Position numbers and translations under genes: made by a program. From Flavobacterium panacagri (GTDB lineage Bacteria > Bacteroidota > Bacteroidia > Flavobacteriales > Flavobacteriaceae), in assembly GCF_030378165.1 (NCBI RefSeq), contig NZ_CP119766.1:4712001-4776000 (forward strand): DNA of 64,000 nucleotides, in the 5' to 3' direction. The stretch's first letter is position 1. Each line of letters starts with the position of its first letter. Shown piece by piece: positions 17,485 through 26,909 of the stretch. The notes under the pieces are model-generated. The model did no database searches. It saw only the letters and a list, made by a program, of their open reading frames with translations, and had not been told where the DNA came from.

Positions 17485-19053
17485 TTATTCAGAAACTAAC
17501 TTCTCCAATTTCTCAGAAACCGCAATTTCCTTCCCGTTTTTAAAGATTCTAAACCCTTTTCCTTTATTATATTTTTCTCCTGTTTTATCCCAAAGAATGG
17601 TAATAATATTTCCATGATATAAAACATTGTCCAGACAAAACCAATCCCATTTTTCTTGTGGAATCAACGGATTTACTTCAATCTTTTCATCTGCTCTCGG
17701 ACGTAAACCTACCAATCCCGTAATCACTAAATCATTGAAAGTCGAATGATTATAATAACGGCTTCTTTCTCTATCGCCCATTAACCAATAACCCGTTGTT
17801 TCGTCTAAATACTCACCAAGATAAGGTTTTCCTCTGTAATACTGCGACTGAACGTACAATTCCATCTGTTTGAAATAATCAGGTTTTGCTACAAAATTCT
17901 GATTGTAATTATTCAAAACATTCGCCAAGGCCGTTAAAGTCTGCGAACTTGCAAATGGCCAAATAGCACCGTCCCATTCGCAGGTTCCTGTTCCGTGCGT
18001 TCTAAATCTCGGACTTCTTCTTTCTGCCGTTGTTAAACCAAACGGAGCCGAAAATCCTTTTTCGTCTTTAATCTGTTCCCAAGCTTTTTCAAAACCTTTA
18101 TTTTGCTCAGGCAGATTAAAATACCACGGAATAAATCCGATTGCTTCTCGAACTTGCGCTAAAGTATCTTTTTCTGTTAAAGTTTCAAAGAACTCACTTT
18201 TCTGATTCCATAATTTCGTTTCTACTAATTTTTGCAGAACATCCGCTTTTGCTTTGAATTTTGCTTCTGCTTCTTTATCGCCTTTCATTTCAGCCATTTT
18301 AGAAATCGCTACAGCATTTCCGTACATATAACTGTTAATCGTTGGTCTTGCATTTTGCACTTTTCGTCCGCCACTTAAGGATTCTTCCATTCCGTCTTTT
18401 ACATCATGTTGCCAAAATAAACCGTCTTTGCGCTGACGGTCTTTTTCCCAAACAGCATAATCGGTAACCATGTCCGGATACAAATCCAATAAGAATTTTT
18501 CATCCTTATTTACCAAATAACGATTGTACAAAGCATCGGCTGTCCAACTGCTGAATTTGTACAATTTGTTCATTGGCTTTCCATCATTTCCTCTATACCA
18601 AAGTTTCACATCCTGCTCAATGTATTTCGAATCATGAACCCATCTGAATTCGTTGATATGATGTCCTAAAGCACAGCTAATCATATTGTATTTATCAGCA
18701 TACGACCGATCAACTAAAAACTCTGTGATCGCAAATCCTTGTGGTGTATTTTTGATATGTTTACGAACACTCCACCATCTGAAATAATAAATTTCCTCAA
18801 AATTCTGCTGTGGACATTCAAACAACGGAATATTCTTTTCCATCCAAGTCCAAGCACTATCATTCGGAATCGCAAATTTTAAATTTTCATCCTCCATCGT
18901 GTTGAAATAATCAACATAATGTTTGAAATTTTCTTCTTTTAAAATAACCGATTTTCCCTTTTGAGAATGCCCCGCACCCGATTTACAACCACTGTTTACA
19001 CAAGCGATTACTATTGAAAGTGCTATTATTTTATGTTTGAAATGTTGTAACAT
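17485..19053 (-). CDS. MGH1/GH63-like (alpha/alpha)6-barrel glycosidase lipoprotein
   Basis: 522 aa with lipobox VNSGC (C23), so membrane-anchored. The mature protein is an all-helical (alpha/alpha)6 barrel like mannosylglycerate hydrolases, trehalases and GH63 enzymes. Signals are YYFRWWSVRKHI (about 88-99), DLYPDMVTDYAVWEKDRQ, KDGLFWQHDVKDGMEES, and CEWDGAIWPFASSQTL followed by SQYYRGKPYLGEYLDE. The D in the KDGMEES region and the E in the YLGEYLDE region are candidate catalytic acids. The family as a whole inverts alpha-linked substrates; the target of this subgroup is not known to me. Position between the GH95 and the GH78 suggests it acts on released pectin oligosaccharides in the periplasm. 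Confidence 0.78.
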   Translation of the reverse strand: MLQHFKHKIIALSIVIACVNSGCKSGAGHSQKGKSVILKEENFKHYVDYFNTMEDENLKFAIPNDSAWTWMEKNIPLFECPQQNFEEIYYFRWWSVRKHIKNTPQGFAITEFLVDRSYADKYNMISCALGHHINEFRWVHDSKYIEQDVKLWYRGNDGKPMNKLYKFSSWTADALYNRYLVNKDEKFLLDLYPDMVTDYAVWEKDRQRKDGLFWQHDVKDGMEESLSGGRKVQNARPTINSYMYGNAVAISKMAEMKGDKEAEAKFKAKADVLQKLVETKLWNQKSEFFETLTEKDTLAQVREAIGFIPWYFNLPEQNKGFEKAWEQIKDEKGFSAPFGLTTAERRSPRFRTHGTGTCEWDGAIWPFASSQTLTALANVLNNYNQNFVAKPDYFKQMELYVQSQYYRGKPYLGEYLDETTGYWLMGDRERSRYYNHSTFNDLVITGLVGLRPRADEKIEVNPLIPQEKWDWFCLDNVLYHGNIITILWDKTGEKYNKGKGFRIFKNGKEIAVSEKLEKLVSE

Positions 19054-19224
19054 ATTCTAATTATTATTTTAAAACTAATTCTTTGGGCATTTTCGCCGCG
19101 GCGAATCGTGCTGTCCGTTCCCGCTTTTTTTGTTCGGCTGAAAAAGCCTTACAAAAAAGAGCTCCACTTCCATCACTCACGCAAGAGACCTTTACGTTTT
19201 ACCACTCTTTCAAGGTTTACTACT

Positions 19225-19306
19225 CCTGCAAGGTTTTCAAAACCTTGTAGGCGTCACTCGCAAACTTTAATGATTTATACCTACAAGGTTTTGAAAACCT
19301 TGCAGG
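19225..19306. repeat. Family A palindrome, inverted pair
   Basis: Copies at 19225-19251 and 19280-19306, exact reverse complements, 28 bp apart: the same architecture and spacing as the pair at 7897-7978. Half-copies lie at 19207-19220 (TTTCAAGGTTTACTA) and 19315-19333 (AGACCTGACAGGTTTAA). The 289-bp gap has no gene; 19090-19200 is a non-repetitive, relatively GC-rich stretch in which I see nothing else. Confidence 0.9.
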
Positions 19307-19342
19307 AAACGTATCGAGACCTGACAGGTTTAATTCATTATT

Positions 19343-21799
19343 TTAATTCCCTGTAAAAGTATAAGTCTGCCCTGCTTTCATATTCACATCGTAAATATTG
19401 TAATTTGGCAATTGTACTTTAGGCAATTTTGCTTCATTAGAAATAATCGGTTTCTTCACTTCCATATCATAAAACAACGGATTTGAATTTTTCCCTTTTG
19501 CTTTTTTGATTGAAGAACCTTTTAAAGTGTTCTCAACTTTCAATCGGCAGTTTCCTCCAATTTTCGAATAGATTTTCAACTCCGAAACTTTATTGTTCTT
19601 CCAGGTCATATCGATTACAAAACTACCTCTGGCAACCAAACCTTTAATGCTTCCGTCTTTCCAAACCGTTGGTAAAGCAGGGAGTAAATGAATAACATCT
19701 TCCTGACTCTGCATCAGCATTTCAGCAAAACCGGCTGTGCATCCAAAGTTACCATCAATTTGAAAAGGCTGATGTGCATCTAACATATTGGGATACGTTC
19801 CTCCGCCTTTTCTTTGATCTGCTGTTACCAAATGCAATTGATCCTGAATCAATTTATAAGCGTGATTTCCGTCTAATAATCTCGCCCACAAATTCACTTT
19901 CCATCCCATTGACCAGCCTGTAGATTCGTCTGTTCTGTAAATTAAGGATTGTTTTGCTGCTTCAAATAATTCAGGTGTTTTTATCGGCGAAATCTGATTG
20001 CTTGGATACAATCCGTACAAATGTGAAACGTGTCTGTGATTGTCTTTCGGATTGTCCCAATCGTCTTGCCATTCTTGCAGCTGACTGTGTTTTCCCACTT
20101 TCATTGGAGGCATTTTTGCTAAAGCATCACTTACTTTTTTCACATAAGCAGCATCCGGAGAAACCAAAGCAGAAGCTTCGATAACATGCGTAAACAAATC
20201 AAAAACCAGCTGATTATCCATTGTCGTTCCCGATGCAATTGTTGCTTTTCCTGTTCCGCCTGCATGTGTGTTTTCAGGCGAACTTGACGGCACCACTACT
20301 AAATATTTTGTATTAGGGTCAATAACCATAAAATCTAAAAAGAAATCGGCAGCGCCTTTCATGATTGGATAAATTTCTGCTAAATATTTTTTATCGCCTG
20401 TATATAAATATCTTTCCCATAAATCCTGACAAACCCAAGCACCGCCAGTCGGCCACATTCCCGAAGCAGCTGAATCTACCGGAGCGGTAACACGCCAAAT
20501 ATCTGTATTATGATGTAAAACCCAACCGCTGGCATTGTACATCGTTTTGGCTGTTTCTGCACCAGTTACAGCCAACTCTTTTGCCATTTGCACAAAAGGT
20601 TCGTGCATTTCCTGAAGATTGGTTACTTGTGCCGGCCAGTAATTCATTTCGGCATTGATGTTTGTCGTGTATTTACTGTCCCAAGGCGGCGTCACCATAT
20701 CATTCCAAATTCCTTGTAGATTGGCTGGCTGTCCGCCTGGCTGTGAACTCGAAATTAAAAGATAACGTCCGAATTGGAAATACAAACTCGCTAATTGTGG
20801 GTCAAATTGTTTCGAGAAATCTCTGATTCTTTCGTTTGTTGGATTCTTAACCAAATCATTCGAACCTAAATTTAAAGAAACTCTGTTGAAGAATTTTTGG
20901 TAATAATCAACATGGGCTTTCTTTATGGTTTCAAAATCTTTGGTTTCCGCTTTCGCTAAATAGTCTTTGCCTTTTACAATTTCATCTCCCGAAATATCCT
21001 GATAGTTTTTGAAGTTGGTTGCAATCGAAATGTATAAAGTTACTTCATCGGCTTTATTAATACTTAAAACGCCATTGCTGGCATCGATTTGCCCGCCTTT
21101 GTTTTTAGCTGTTAATCTTCCCTGAAATTTTACTTTTCCTTTTACGCCTTCAAAGTTAGTTCCAACTCCCGAAAGTATAATCTGGTTTCCATCAGTCGAA
21201 GCAACCGTTTTATCAATCGGACTGTTCATGAAAACATTACACGTAATCTGCCCTGGCTGACTTGCAGAAAGTTTTACTACAATTACCTGATCTGAAAATG
21301 CGGTTAGAATTTCTCTTGTAAATTCAACACCGTTTACTTTGTATTTTACTTTTGCCGTAGCATTGCTGATATCTAAATCACGATAATAATCCGTATATTT
21401 TTGATGTCCTGCGAATGAAATATAAACACTGCCAAAAGTCTGATACGGCATTCCGTCATTGGTTTGCGACATAATATCCTGTGTCGCTAAATCCTGTGCT
21501 TCATCAAATTTTCCGTCAAAAATTAACTGACGGACAATCGGAAGTGCTTTTATAGATTTAGTATGTGCATTGCTGTTTGGAGAACCTGCCCAGATTGTTT
21601 CTTCGTTCAATTGTAAACGCTCGACTGCTGGGTCGCCAAAAACCATTGCACCTAAACGTCCGTTACCTAAAGGCAATGCTTCGTTCCAGATTGAGGCTGG
21701 TTTATCGTACCAAAGTTTTAGGTCGCTGTTGCTTTGCGCTGTTGTAGCGAAGGAAACAATTCCGAAACAGAGGACTGTAATTTTATTTCTTAAATTCAT
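19343..21799 (-). CDS. GH95 alpha-L-fucosidase or alpha-L-galactosidase
   Basis: 818 aa with a signal peptide ending TAQ. The N-terminal GH65N-type super-sandwich starts at about 28 (WYDKPASIWNEALPLGNGRL), followed by the (alpha/alpha)6 barrel and a C-terminal sandwich. Catalytic positions by comparison with the Bifidobacterium enzyme AfcA: N380 and N382 in TTNINAEMNYWPA, acid E509 in SSSPEN and base D682 in QIDGNFG. The residue two before N380 is T378, where AfcA has, as I recall, a histidine (H419). A threonine there was reported in a Bacteroides alpha-L-galactosidase, so L-galactose release is a reasonable prediction. L-galactose and L-fucose both occur in rhamnogalacturonan-II. Activity on xyloglucan fucose cannot be excluded. 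Confidence 0.93.
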   Translation of the reverse strand: MNLRNKITVLCFGIVSFATTAQSNSDLKLWYDKPASIWNEALPLGNGRLGAMVFGDPAVERLQLNEETIWAGSPNSNAHTKSIKALPIVRQLIFDGKFDEAQDLATQDIMSQTNDGMPYQTFGSVYISFAGHQKYTDYYRDLDISNATAKVKYKVNGVEFTREILTAFSDQVIVVKLSASQPGQITCNVFMNSPIDKTVASTDGNQIILSGVGTNFEGVKGKVKFQGRLTAKNKGGQIDASNGVLSINKADEVTLYISIATNFKNYQDISGDEIVKGKDYLAKAETKDFETIKKAHVDYYQKFFNRVSLNLGSNDLVKNPTNERIRDFSKQFDPQLASLYFQFGRYLLISSSQPGGQPANLQGIWNDMVTPPWDSKYTTNINAEMNYWPAQVTNLQEMHEPFVQMAKELAVTGAETAKTMYNASGWVLHHNTDIWRVTAPVDSAASGMWPTGGAWVCQDLWERYLYTGDKKYLAEIYPIMKGAADFFLDFMVIDPNTKYLVVVPSSSPENTHAGGTGKATIASGTTMDNQLVFDLFTHVIEASALVSPDAAYVKKVSDALAKMPPMKVGKHSQLQEWQDDWDNPKDNHRHVSHLYGLYPSNQISPIKTPELFEAAKQSLIYRTDESTGWSMGWKVNLWARLLDGNHAYKLIQDQLHLVTADQRKGGGTYPNMLDAHQPFQIDGNFGCTAGFAEMLMQSQEDVIHLLPALPTVWKDGSIKGLVARGSFVIDMTWKNNKVSELKIYSKIGGNCRLKVENTLKGSSIKKAKGKNSNPLFYDMEVKKPIISNEAKLPKVQLPNYNIYDVNMKAGQTYTFTGN

Positions 21800-21892
21800 A
21801 TTTTATACTTTTTAGGCAAAGCCCGAATTGTTTTTTTTAACCGCAAATTGCACAAATTATCACAAATTCATTTGTTTTGAAATTTTACGAAT

Positions 21893-21919
21893 CCTGCAAG
21901 GTTTACAAAACCTTGTAGG
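21893..21919. repeat. Family A palindrome (TTTACAAAA core)
   Basis: Single copy CCTGCAAGGTTTACAAAACC... in the 451-bp gap upstream of the GH95 gene, followed immediately by a family F element and a family B inverted repeat. The whole gap is thus three repeats in series, with no gene. Confidence 0.88.
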
Positions 21920-21949
21920 TATTATTTCTAATCAAAACCCAAATGTTCT

Positions 21950-22084
21950 TGAGTTACAAGAGCGCGTGAGGGATAGAAGCTGGCTACCAAAGTAGCGCGG
22001 ATAGCCCGACCCGATTTGGGAAAGGGGGCGAAATGAGCGGTTACAAAATTGCCCCCTTTTTCAAATTGGGGCACGCCCAAATAT
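21950..22084 (-). repeat. Family F element with extra inner hairpin
   Basis: Shares the outer blocks GCGTGAGGGAT, AGCCCGACCC and CACGCCCAAAT with the copy at 8044-8139, but the variable stem is shorter (TAC/GTA) and a second hairpin AAGGGGGC / GCCCCCTTT is inserted before the CACGCCC block. It is on the 3' side of the esterase gene, the same position relative to a gene as the other copy. Confidence 0.75.
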
Positions 22085-22112
22085 CATTTATTAACTTCAT
22101 ATTTTTTTTTCA

Positions 22113-22248
22113 GCCACGAATTCACGAATTTACTCTAACTATTCTTTGCACTTTATTTCTCTAATTTCTATCGAAAAAGTTAATCCGATTAATTTTTAAA
22201 GTAAAAATTGCGCGTCGTTTATAAAAAATAAATTCGTGAATTCGTGGC
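22113..22248. repeat. Family B inverted repeat, GCCACGAATT type
   Basis: Arms GCCACGAATTCACGAATTT (22113-22131) and AAATTCGTGAATTCGTGGC (22230-22248) pair perfectly over 19 bp. The right end is 2 nt from the esterase stop codon. The loop is AT-rich and non-coding. Confidence 0.92.
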
Positions 22249-22250
22249 TA

Positions 22251-23669
22251 TCACTTTTTAACCTCGTAAACTTTCAGATTTTTTTCTCCGAACATTTCAT
22301 ATAATTTGTTGATGTCTTTCAATGCATTTTTCGGTAGTTTTTCTCCTTTATCTCCAAAAACTAACAACTTTTCTTTTGGTTCAATTACACACGTCGATTC
22401 GTCGATTTCTCCCTTTTCGTTTTTTACTTTATTCAAATCTAAATTTAAATATTTCGCCATAAACGGGTACAAAGCCATACGTTTTGAGATTCCGAAATCG
22501 TGACCTTCTTTTGCAAAATGGGCATTCTCTACTAAATCTTTCTTTCCGTACAATTCATATGTTCTTTGAATAAAAGGGAATTCCAATTCTGGAACTGCCA
22601 ATGTCCAGTCTTTTCCGTCAGAGACAATCAATTGCGGTTTTGGAGCCATCATCGCTGAGATTTCGGCGTTGTTTGTTCCATTTCCACATAAATGAATACC
22701 ACGTCCGCTTTCGCATGGACAACCGCCTGAAAAGTGAGACGAAACCATTACAACCGGAGCTGAAACTTTCACTCTGTCATCAATCGCCGACAAAAACATG
22801 GTGTGAGATCCTCCGCCAGAACCTCCAGTAACACCAACTCTAGACATATCAGCATTTTTTACGGTTGCCAAATAATCCAATAAACGAATTCCTGTCAACA
22901 ATTGGACTGTCGATGCAATACTGTTTCTATGTATTTCTTCTGGAAACTGTAATAACGATTCTCCCCACGCAAATAAATCGTAACCCACTACAATTGCACC
23001 CATTTTAGCCATCATGGCGCAACGGTACTGTTCGTCTTTTCTGTATCTTCCGTCTCCGAAATGCCCGTCAGGCGTAATAATTACAGCCGACTTTTTATTG
23101 AACGGATAGGGTTTATAAATCGATCCTGTGGCATAAACTCCGGGCATGATTTCTAAAGCAATATTTTCGACACTGTAATCTTTGTAGATTCTTTTTGGAG
23201 TTAAAAGTGGTTTAGACTTGGGCATTGGGGGTGCCTTTTCTAATCCAAATGATGCAATCATACAAGCTTTTAACTCCGCTTTGCGTTTCTCCCATTGTTC
23301 TTTCGTTGAATAAAGGCTTTCTAAATAAAACAAACGCTCTTTTCCTTTATCTACCGAAACTTTATGGTTTTCATACTTGCGAATGATGTAGGTTCCATCG
23401 GGTTGTTTAAAATACATCAATTCAAACGGCGCTAAAATATTGGTTAGCGAAAGAGGCAGATTTCCCGGTTCAATTCTCCAGTCGGCATAGTCTAGTTCTT
23501 TTCCTTTTAATAAACCTCTATCATCGTTGATTGTGACATTAAAAAGAGTTTCTATTTTCTTTAGAGTCTCTGAAACTGGTTTTCTAAAATTAGTGTCAGA
23601 AGTACTTTGTGCATTGGCAAATGTCAAAGCAAAAATGGAAACTAAGAAGATGTATTTTAAATTTTTCAT
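22251..23669 (-). CDS. Alpha/beta-hydrolase esterase fused to an N-terminal STN-like domain
   Basis: 472 aa with signal peptide (MKNLKYIFLVSIFALTFANAQ). Residues about 30-98 (VSETLKKIETLFNV..., ending DGTYIIRKYE) follow the pattern of the STN domain found in secretins, TonB-dependent receptors and FecR-type sensors; an enzyme fused to it is unusual. Residues 110-430 form an acetyl-xylan-esterase-like alpha/beta hydrolase: nucleophile S284 in TGGSGGGSHT, H390 in KEGHDFG, an aspartate near 351 as a likely triad member, and GYDLFAWGES as an oxyanion-side loop. It probably removes acetyl or methyl esters from pectin. Resemblance to CE19 (the RG-II methylesterase family) is possible but not established. 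The cysteine-rich GCPCESGRGIHLCGNG segment (316-331) is distinctive. Confidence 0.82.
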   Translation of the reverse strand: MKNLKYIFLVSIFALTFANAQSTSDTNFRKPVSETLKKIETLFNVTINDDRGLLKGKELDYADWRIEPGNLPLSLTNILAPFELMYFKQPDGTYIIRKYENHKVSVDKGKERLFYLESLYSTKEQWEKRKAELKACMIASFGLEKAPPMPKSKPLLTPKRIYKDYSVENIALEIMPGVYATGSIYKPYPFNKKSAVIITPDGHFGDGRYRKDEQYRCAMMAKMGAIVVGYDLFAWGESLLQFPEEIHRNSIASTVQLLTGIRLLDYLATVKNADMSRVGVTGGSGGGSHTMFLSAIDDRVKVSAPVVMVSSHFSGGCPCESGRGIHLCGNGTNNAEISAMMAPKPQLIVSDGKDWTLAVPELEFPFIQRTYELYGKKDLVENAHFAKEGHDFGISKRMALYPFMAKYLNLDLNKVKNEKGEIDESTCVIEPKEKLLVFGDKGEKLPKNALKDINKLYEMFGEKNLKVYEVKK

Positions 23670-23689
23670 TTTAATATTGTTGTGATTGG

Positions 23690-23968
23690 CCCACGGATGA
23701 CACGGATTTACTTCGTAAAAACACGAATCAAAGCGGATCTTTTTTTATTTTTTTTGAATTGCCTCCTGCTTTAGCTGGAGGAAAATATTTTTGATTTCTA
23801 CATTGGCTTTAGCCTAACTTTTTCATTTGGCTAAAGCCCTGTGACTTGTCTTGTTTTCTTAAACCTCCAGTTAAAACTGGAGGCAATTCAATTTTTGCAT
23901 TTTAAAATAGAACAAAAAAATCCGTGTAAATCCGTGTTTTCGCGATAGCGAATCCGCGTCATCCGCGT
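23690..23968. repeat. Nested repeat: outer CACGGATTT arms around a family D element
   Basis: The outer arms CCACGGATGACACGGATTTA (from 23690) and TCCGTGTAAATCCGTG / ATCCGCGTCATCCGCG (23930-23968) pair with each other. Inside is a complete three-hairpin family D element at 23757-23889. This fills the 303-bp (23670-23972) gap between the two exported enzymes; no gene is present. Confidence 0.88.
23757..23889. repeat. Family D element, three palindromes
   Basis: Left end GAATTGCCTCC...GCTTTAGCTGGAGG, centre TTGGCTTTAGCC/GGCTAAAGCCC, right end CCTCCAGTTAAAACTGGAGG then CAATTC. Its terminal sequences are inverted repeats. A close copy is at 57525-57647, and both copies are nested in family B-type arms. 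Confidence 0.9.
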
Positions 23969-23972
23969 TCCA

Positions 23973-26753
23973 TTATATTGTGCATTCTATTGTATAAATT
24001 CCTGATCCTAATTCCAAAACACGCTTTTGTACTTTTTCATCAAAACCTGCTCTAACTCTTTTACCATCCATTTTTATTTCTGAATTTTTAGCAACCGGCA
24101 ATTTTATTGTTGATGTTGTATTCACTGGAATCTGAACAATTAGAATAAACTTGCCGTCTTTCTTTTCCCAAGAGGAAGCGATTTTTCCGTAAACTGATTG
24201 ATAATCCGCTTTCGCGAAAGTCATATCGCCAACCACTTCTGGCTGAATAAAAAAATGTTTGAAACCCGGCTTTTCAGGATCCGATTTGATTCCCGCTAAA
24301 CTTTGATAAAACCATTCTTCGATTTGCCCTAGCATAAAGTGATTCCACGAATTTCCTTTTCTCGGATCCCATTGTTCTGTTAAAGTAGTCAGGCCAAATT
24401 TAATCTGAAAACCATAACCCGGCGCATCGTAATGATTGTGCATTCTGTACATGGTTTCGTTTTCGCCATTTCTTGCCAAAGTCTGAAATAAATAACGATT
24501 TCCAACATCTCCCGTTGTCAAACGATCACCTTTTTCTTTGATATCAGCTAAGAGATTTTGCATTACAGCCTCTTTGTGCTGCGGCTCTACGATATCCATA
24601 AAAATAGGAACGGCATTGCTAAACTGGCTGTTTGTTCCGTATTGTTTGGTTTCTTCGTTAAAAAATGCCGCATTGAAAGCCGATTTAATCTCAGAAGCCA
24701 AAGCATTATATTTCTCAAAATCTTCAGTTTTTCCTAATAATTTTGATGCTTTTGCCACTAAATAAGCGCCATAATAATAGTGTGAAGTCGCAGAAAGTGC
24801 AATTGGACTATTTTTAGAATATCCAGCTGGATGTATTCCATAATCGTACCAATCGCCTAATCCGTGCGAAACGATATGGTTGGTTGCTTTCGTTCCTAAA
24901 TAATCAACATACTTTTTCATTAGTGGATAATATTTCTCTAATAATGAAGTATCTCCGTAATATTCATAATACATCCAAGGTAGGATTACGCCTGTTACTC
25001 CCCATTCTGGAGAATCGGTAAAATCACCACCAAAGATTACATATTCAGGAACTATTGTTGGAATTAATCCGTTATCACGCTGTGAATCAGAAATATTCTG
25101 CATCGTTGCCGGAAGAAAAGTCTGAAGATTATAATTGAACATTAAACCCGGCCCATTCAACTGAATTTCTTCCAGCCAGCCTAATTTCTCACGTTGCGGA
25201 CAATCAGTAAAAACACTTTGGAAATTACTTTTTATGGAATTATTTATCAGTTCATGTGTTTTGTTGAAAATCTCATTCGAACATTCAAAACTTCCTGCTT
25301 CTCCTGCAGAATTGTAAATGAAATTCGATTTTAACTCCACTAAAGTTGGAAACTCATCATTTTTTGCTTTTTTATAATTGATGTTTTCAATTTGAACATA
25401 TTGGTAACCGTAGAAACTGAATTTTGGTGTCCATTCTTCTACACCCTTGCCTTTTAAAGTGTAATCGTAATAATATGGCTTTCCAGATCTTCCTTGTGCA
25501 ATTGTGCCTTCTTCATTTAACCCTTCTGCCACCCAAACACGAATCGTCTGCCCTTTTTTTCCTTTTACTTTGATGGTTGGAAATCCAGACAGATTTTGTC
25601 CCATATCAAAAACATAGAAATTCGGTTTCAGTTCTTTTTCAGTTTTAACTTCGTATTGTTTCTGAATCATAATCGGTGGCGCTGTCTGTGGTCTTAAAAC
25701 TCCTTTTGGGGCTTCCTGAACCACAACTTTTTTCCAATCTCTATCTTTGAAACCTTTACGATTCCAGCCTTTTTGCTCTAAATTGGAATTGTAATCTTCT
25801 CCTCCAAAAATACTATTATAAGTAATCGGACTTTTGCTGTATTTCCAAGATCCATCAGACTTTATAATTTCTTCTGAACCATCATTATACTTTATTTTCA
25901 TTTTAAAAAATAAAGTCGGCGGGCCAAAACTTACAAAGAATTTGGTATATCTTTCAGCCAATGTATTGTACATTCCGTTTCCTAACAAAACTCCAATTAC
26001 ATTATCTCCTTTTTCAAATTCTTTTGCACTTAGTTCGTAAACATTGTAATTAACCGTCTTATCATAATCTGTCCACAAAGGTGCAAATTGGCTGTTACCC
26101 ACTTTTTTTCCGTTGATAGTCAATTCGTAATGTCCTAGACCTGAAATGTAAACTACGGCTTCTTTGACTGCTTTTTCTATTTCAAAAGGTTTACGCAACA
26201 TAATACTTCTGCGTGCCAAAGAATCGGAAGCATTGATAAACGAATTCTTTTTCTCTCTGTTGAAAGTCGCTGTATGATAATTTCTTCCTTCCGGCAAATG
26301 ACTGTCGGCTTTTGTAATGGCACCAATCCAAGTCGGATTTAAATCTGATTCTAATGAAGCTGTTCTGAAAGTAGCCGTTTTGCTCCATTTCGAAACTTGA
26401 CCTGATTGGTTCCATACTTTTACTTTCCAGAAATATTTGGTTTCATTTTTTAATGGTTTTCCACCATAAACGATATGAAGGTTTTTATCTGAATTTACTC
26501 TTCCAGTATTCCAGATATCTCCATCGTCATTATTTAATTTTTCTTCTGATGAAGCTACCAAAATCAAATAAGCGACTTGTGAGGCATCGGATTCTTTTGA
26601 AACCAACTGCCAGCTCAATCTTGGCTGATTCTGAAATACGGCTAATGGGTTTTCTGCCATTTCTGTTGTTAGGCGTACAGGCAAAATTTGTCCTTTAGAA
26701 ACTAAAGTTAATAGAAGACAAACGGCTAATAATATGCTTTTAAAAAACTTCAC
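23973..26753 (-). CDS. GH78 alpha-L-rhamnosidase, second copy
   Basis: 926 aa if started at the GTG at 26753 (MKFFKSILLAVCLLLTLVSKG, a good signal peptide after an A-rich leader). An upstream GTG at 26783 lies inside a dispersed repeat and adds ten unlikely residues. GH78 domains in order: Ig-like (35-130; NQPRLSWQLV), Bac_rhamnosid_N (about 190-330; GLGHYELTINGKKVG), concanavalin-like, then the (alpha/alpha)6 barrel with DCPQREKLGWLEE at 517-529, and a C-terminal sandwich (YQSVYGKI). It belongs to the GWLE-type branch, whereas the other GH78 in this window has ERQPWLGD. The two probably cleave rhamnose in different contexts. Exported. Confidence 0.94.
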   Translation of the reverse strand: MKFFKSILLAVCLLLTLVSKGQILPVRLTTEMAENPLAVFQNQPRLSWQLVSKESDASQVAYLILVASSEEKLNNDDGDIWNTGRVNSDKNLHIVYGGKPLKNETKYFWKVKVWNQSGQVSKWSKTATFRTASLESDLNPTWIGAITKADSHLPEGRNYHTATFNREKKNSFINASDSLARRSIMLRKPFEIEKAVKEAVVYISGLGHYELTINGKKVGNSQFAPLWTDYDKTVNYNVYELSAKEFEKGDNVIGVLLGNGMYNTLAERYTKFFVSFGPPTLFFKMKIKYNDGSEEIIKSDGSWKYSKSPITYNSIFGGEDYNSNLEQKGWNRKGFKDRDWKKVVVQEAPKGVLRPQTAPPIMIQKQYEVKTEKELKPNFYVFDMGQNLSGFPTIKVKGKKGQTIRVWVAEGLNEEGTIAQGRSGKPYYYDYTLKGKGVEEWTPKFSFYGYQYVQIENINYKKAKNDEFPTLVELKSNFIYNSAGEAGSFECSNEIFNKTHELINNSIKSNFQSVFTDCPQREKLGWLEEIQLNGPGLMFNYNLQTFLPATMQNISDSQRDNGLIPTIVPEYVIFGGDFTDSPEWGVTGVILPWMYYEYYGDTSLLEKYYPLMKKYVDYLGTKATNHIVSHGLGDWYDYGIHPAGYSKNSPIALSATSHYYYGAYLVAKASKLLGKTEDFEKYNALASEIKSAFNAAFFNEETKQYGTNSQFSNAVPIFMDIVEPQHKEAVMQNLLADIKEKGDRLTTGDVGNRYLFQTLARNGENETMYRMHNHYDAPGYGFQIKFGLTTLTEQWDPRKGNSWNHFMLGQIEEWFYQSLAGIKSDPEKPGFKHFFIQPEVVGDMTFAKADYQSVYGKIASSWEKKDGKFILIVQIPVNTTSTIKLPVAKNSEIKMDGKRVRAGFDEKVQKRVLELGSGIYTIECTI

Positions 26754-26770
26754 TTTGTATATTTTTTTTC

Positions 26771-26900
26771 GCCACGAATTCACGAATTTTCTCTAATTAT
26801 TCTTTGTGTTTTATTTCTCTAATTTATACCGAAAGCATAATTCGATTAATTTATGACAAAAACTACGTATCGATTATAAAAATAATTCGTGAATCGTGGC
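26771..26900. repeat. Family B inverted repeat, GCCACGAATT type
   Basis: Arms GCCACGAATTCACGAATTT and AATTCGTGAATCGTGGC. Its left arm contains the spurious upstream GTG of the GH78 gene, and its right end is 9 nt from the stop of the propeller gene. The inner sequence resembles that at 22132-22229. Confidence 0.9.
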
Positions 26901-26909
26901 TATTTTTTT

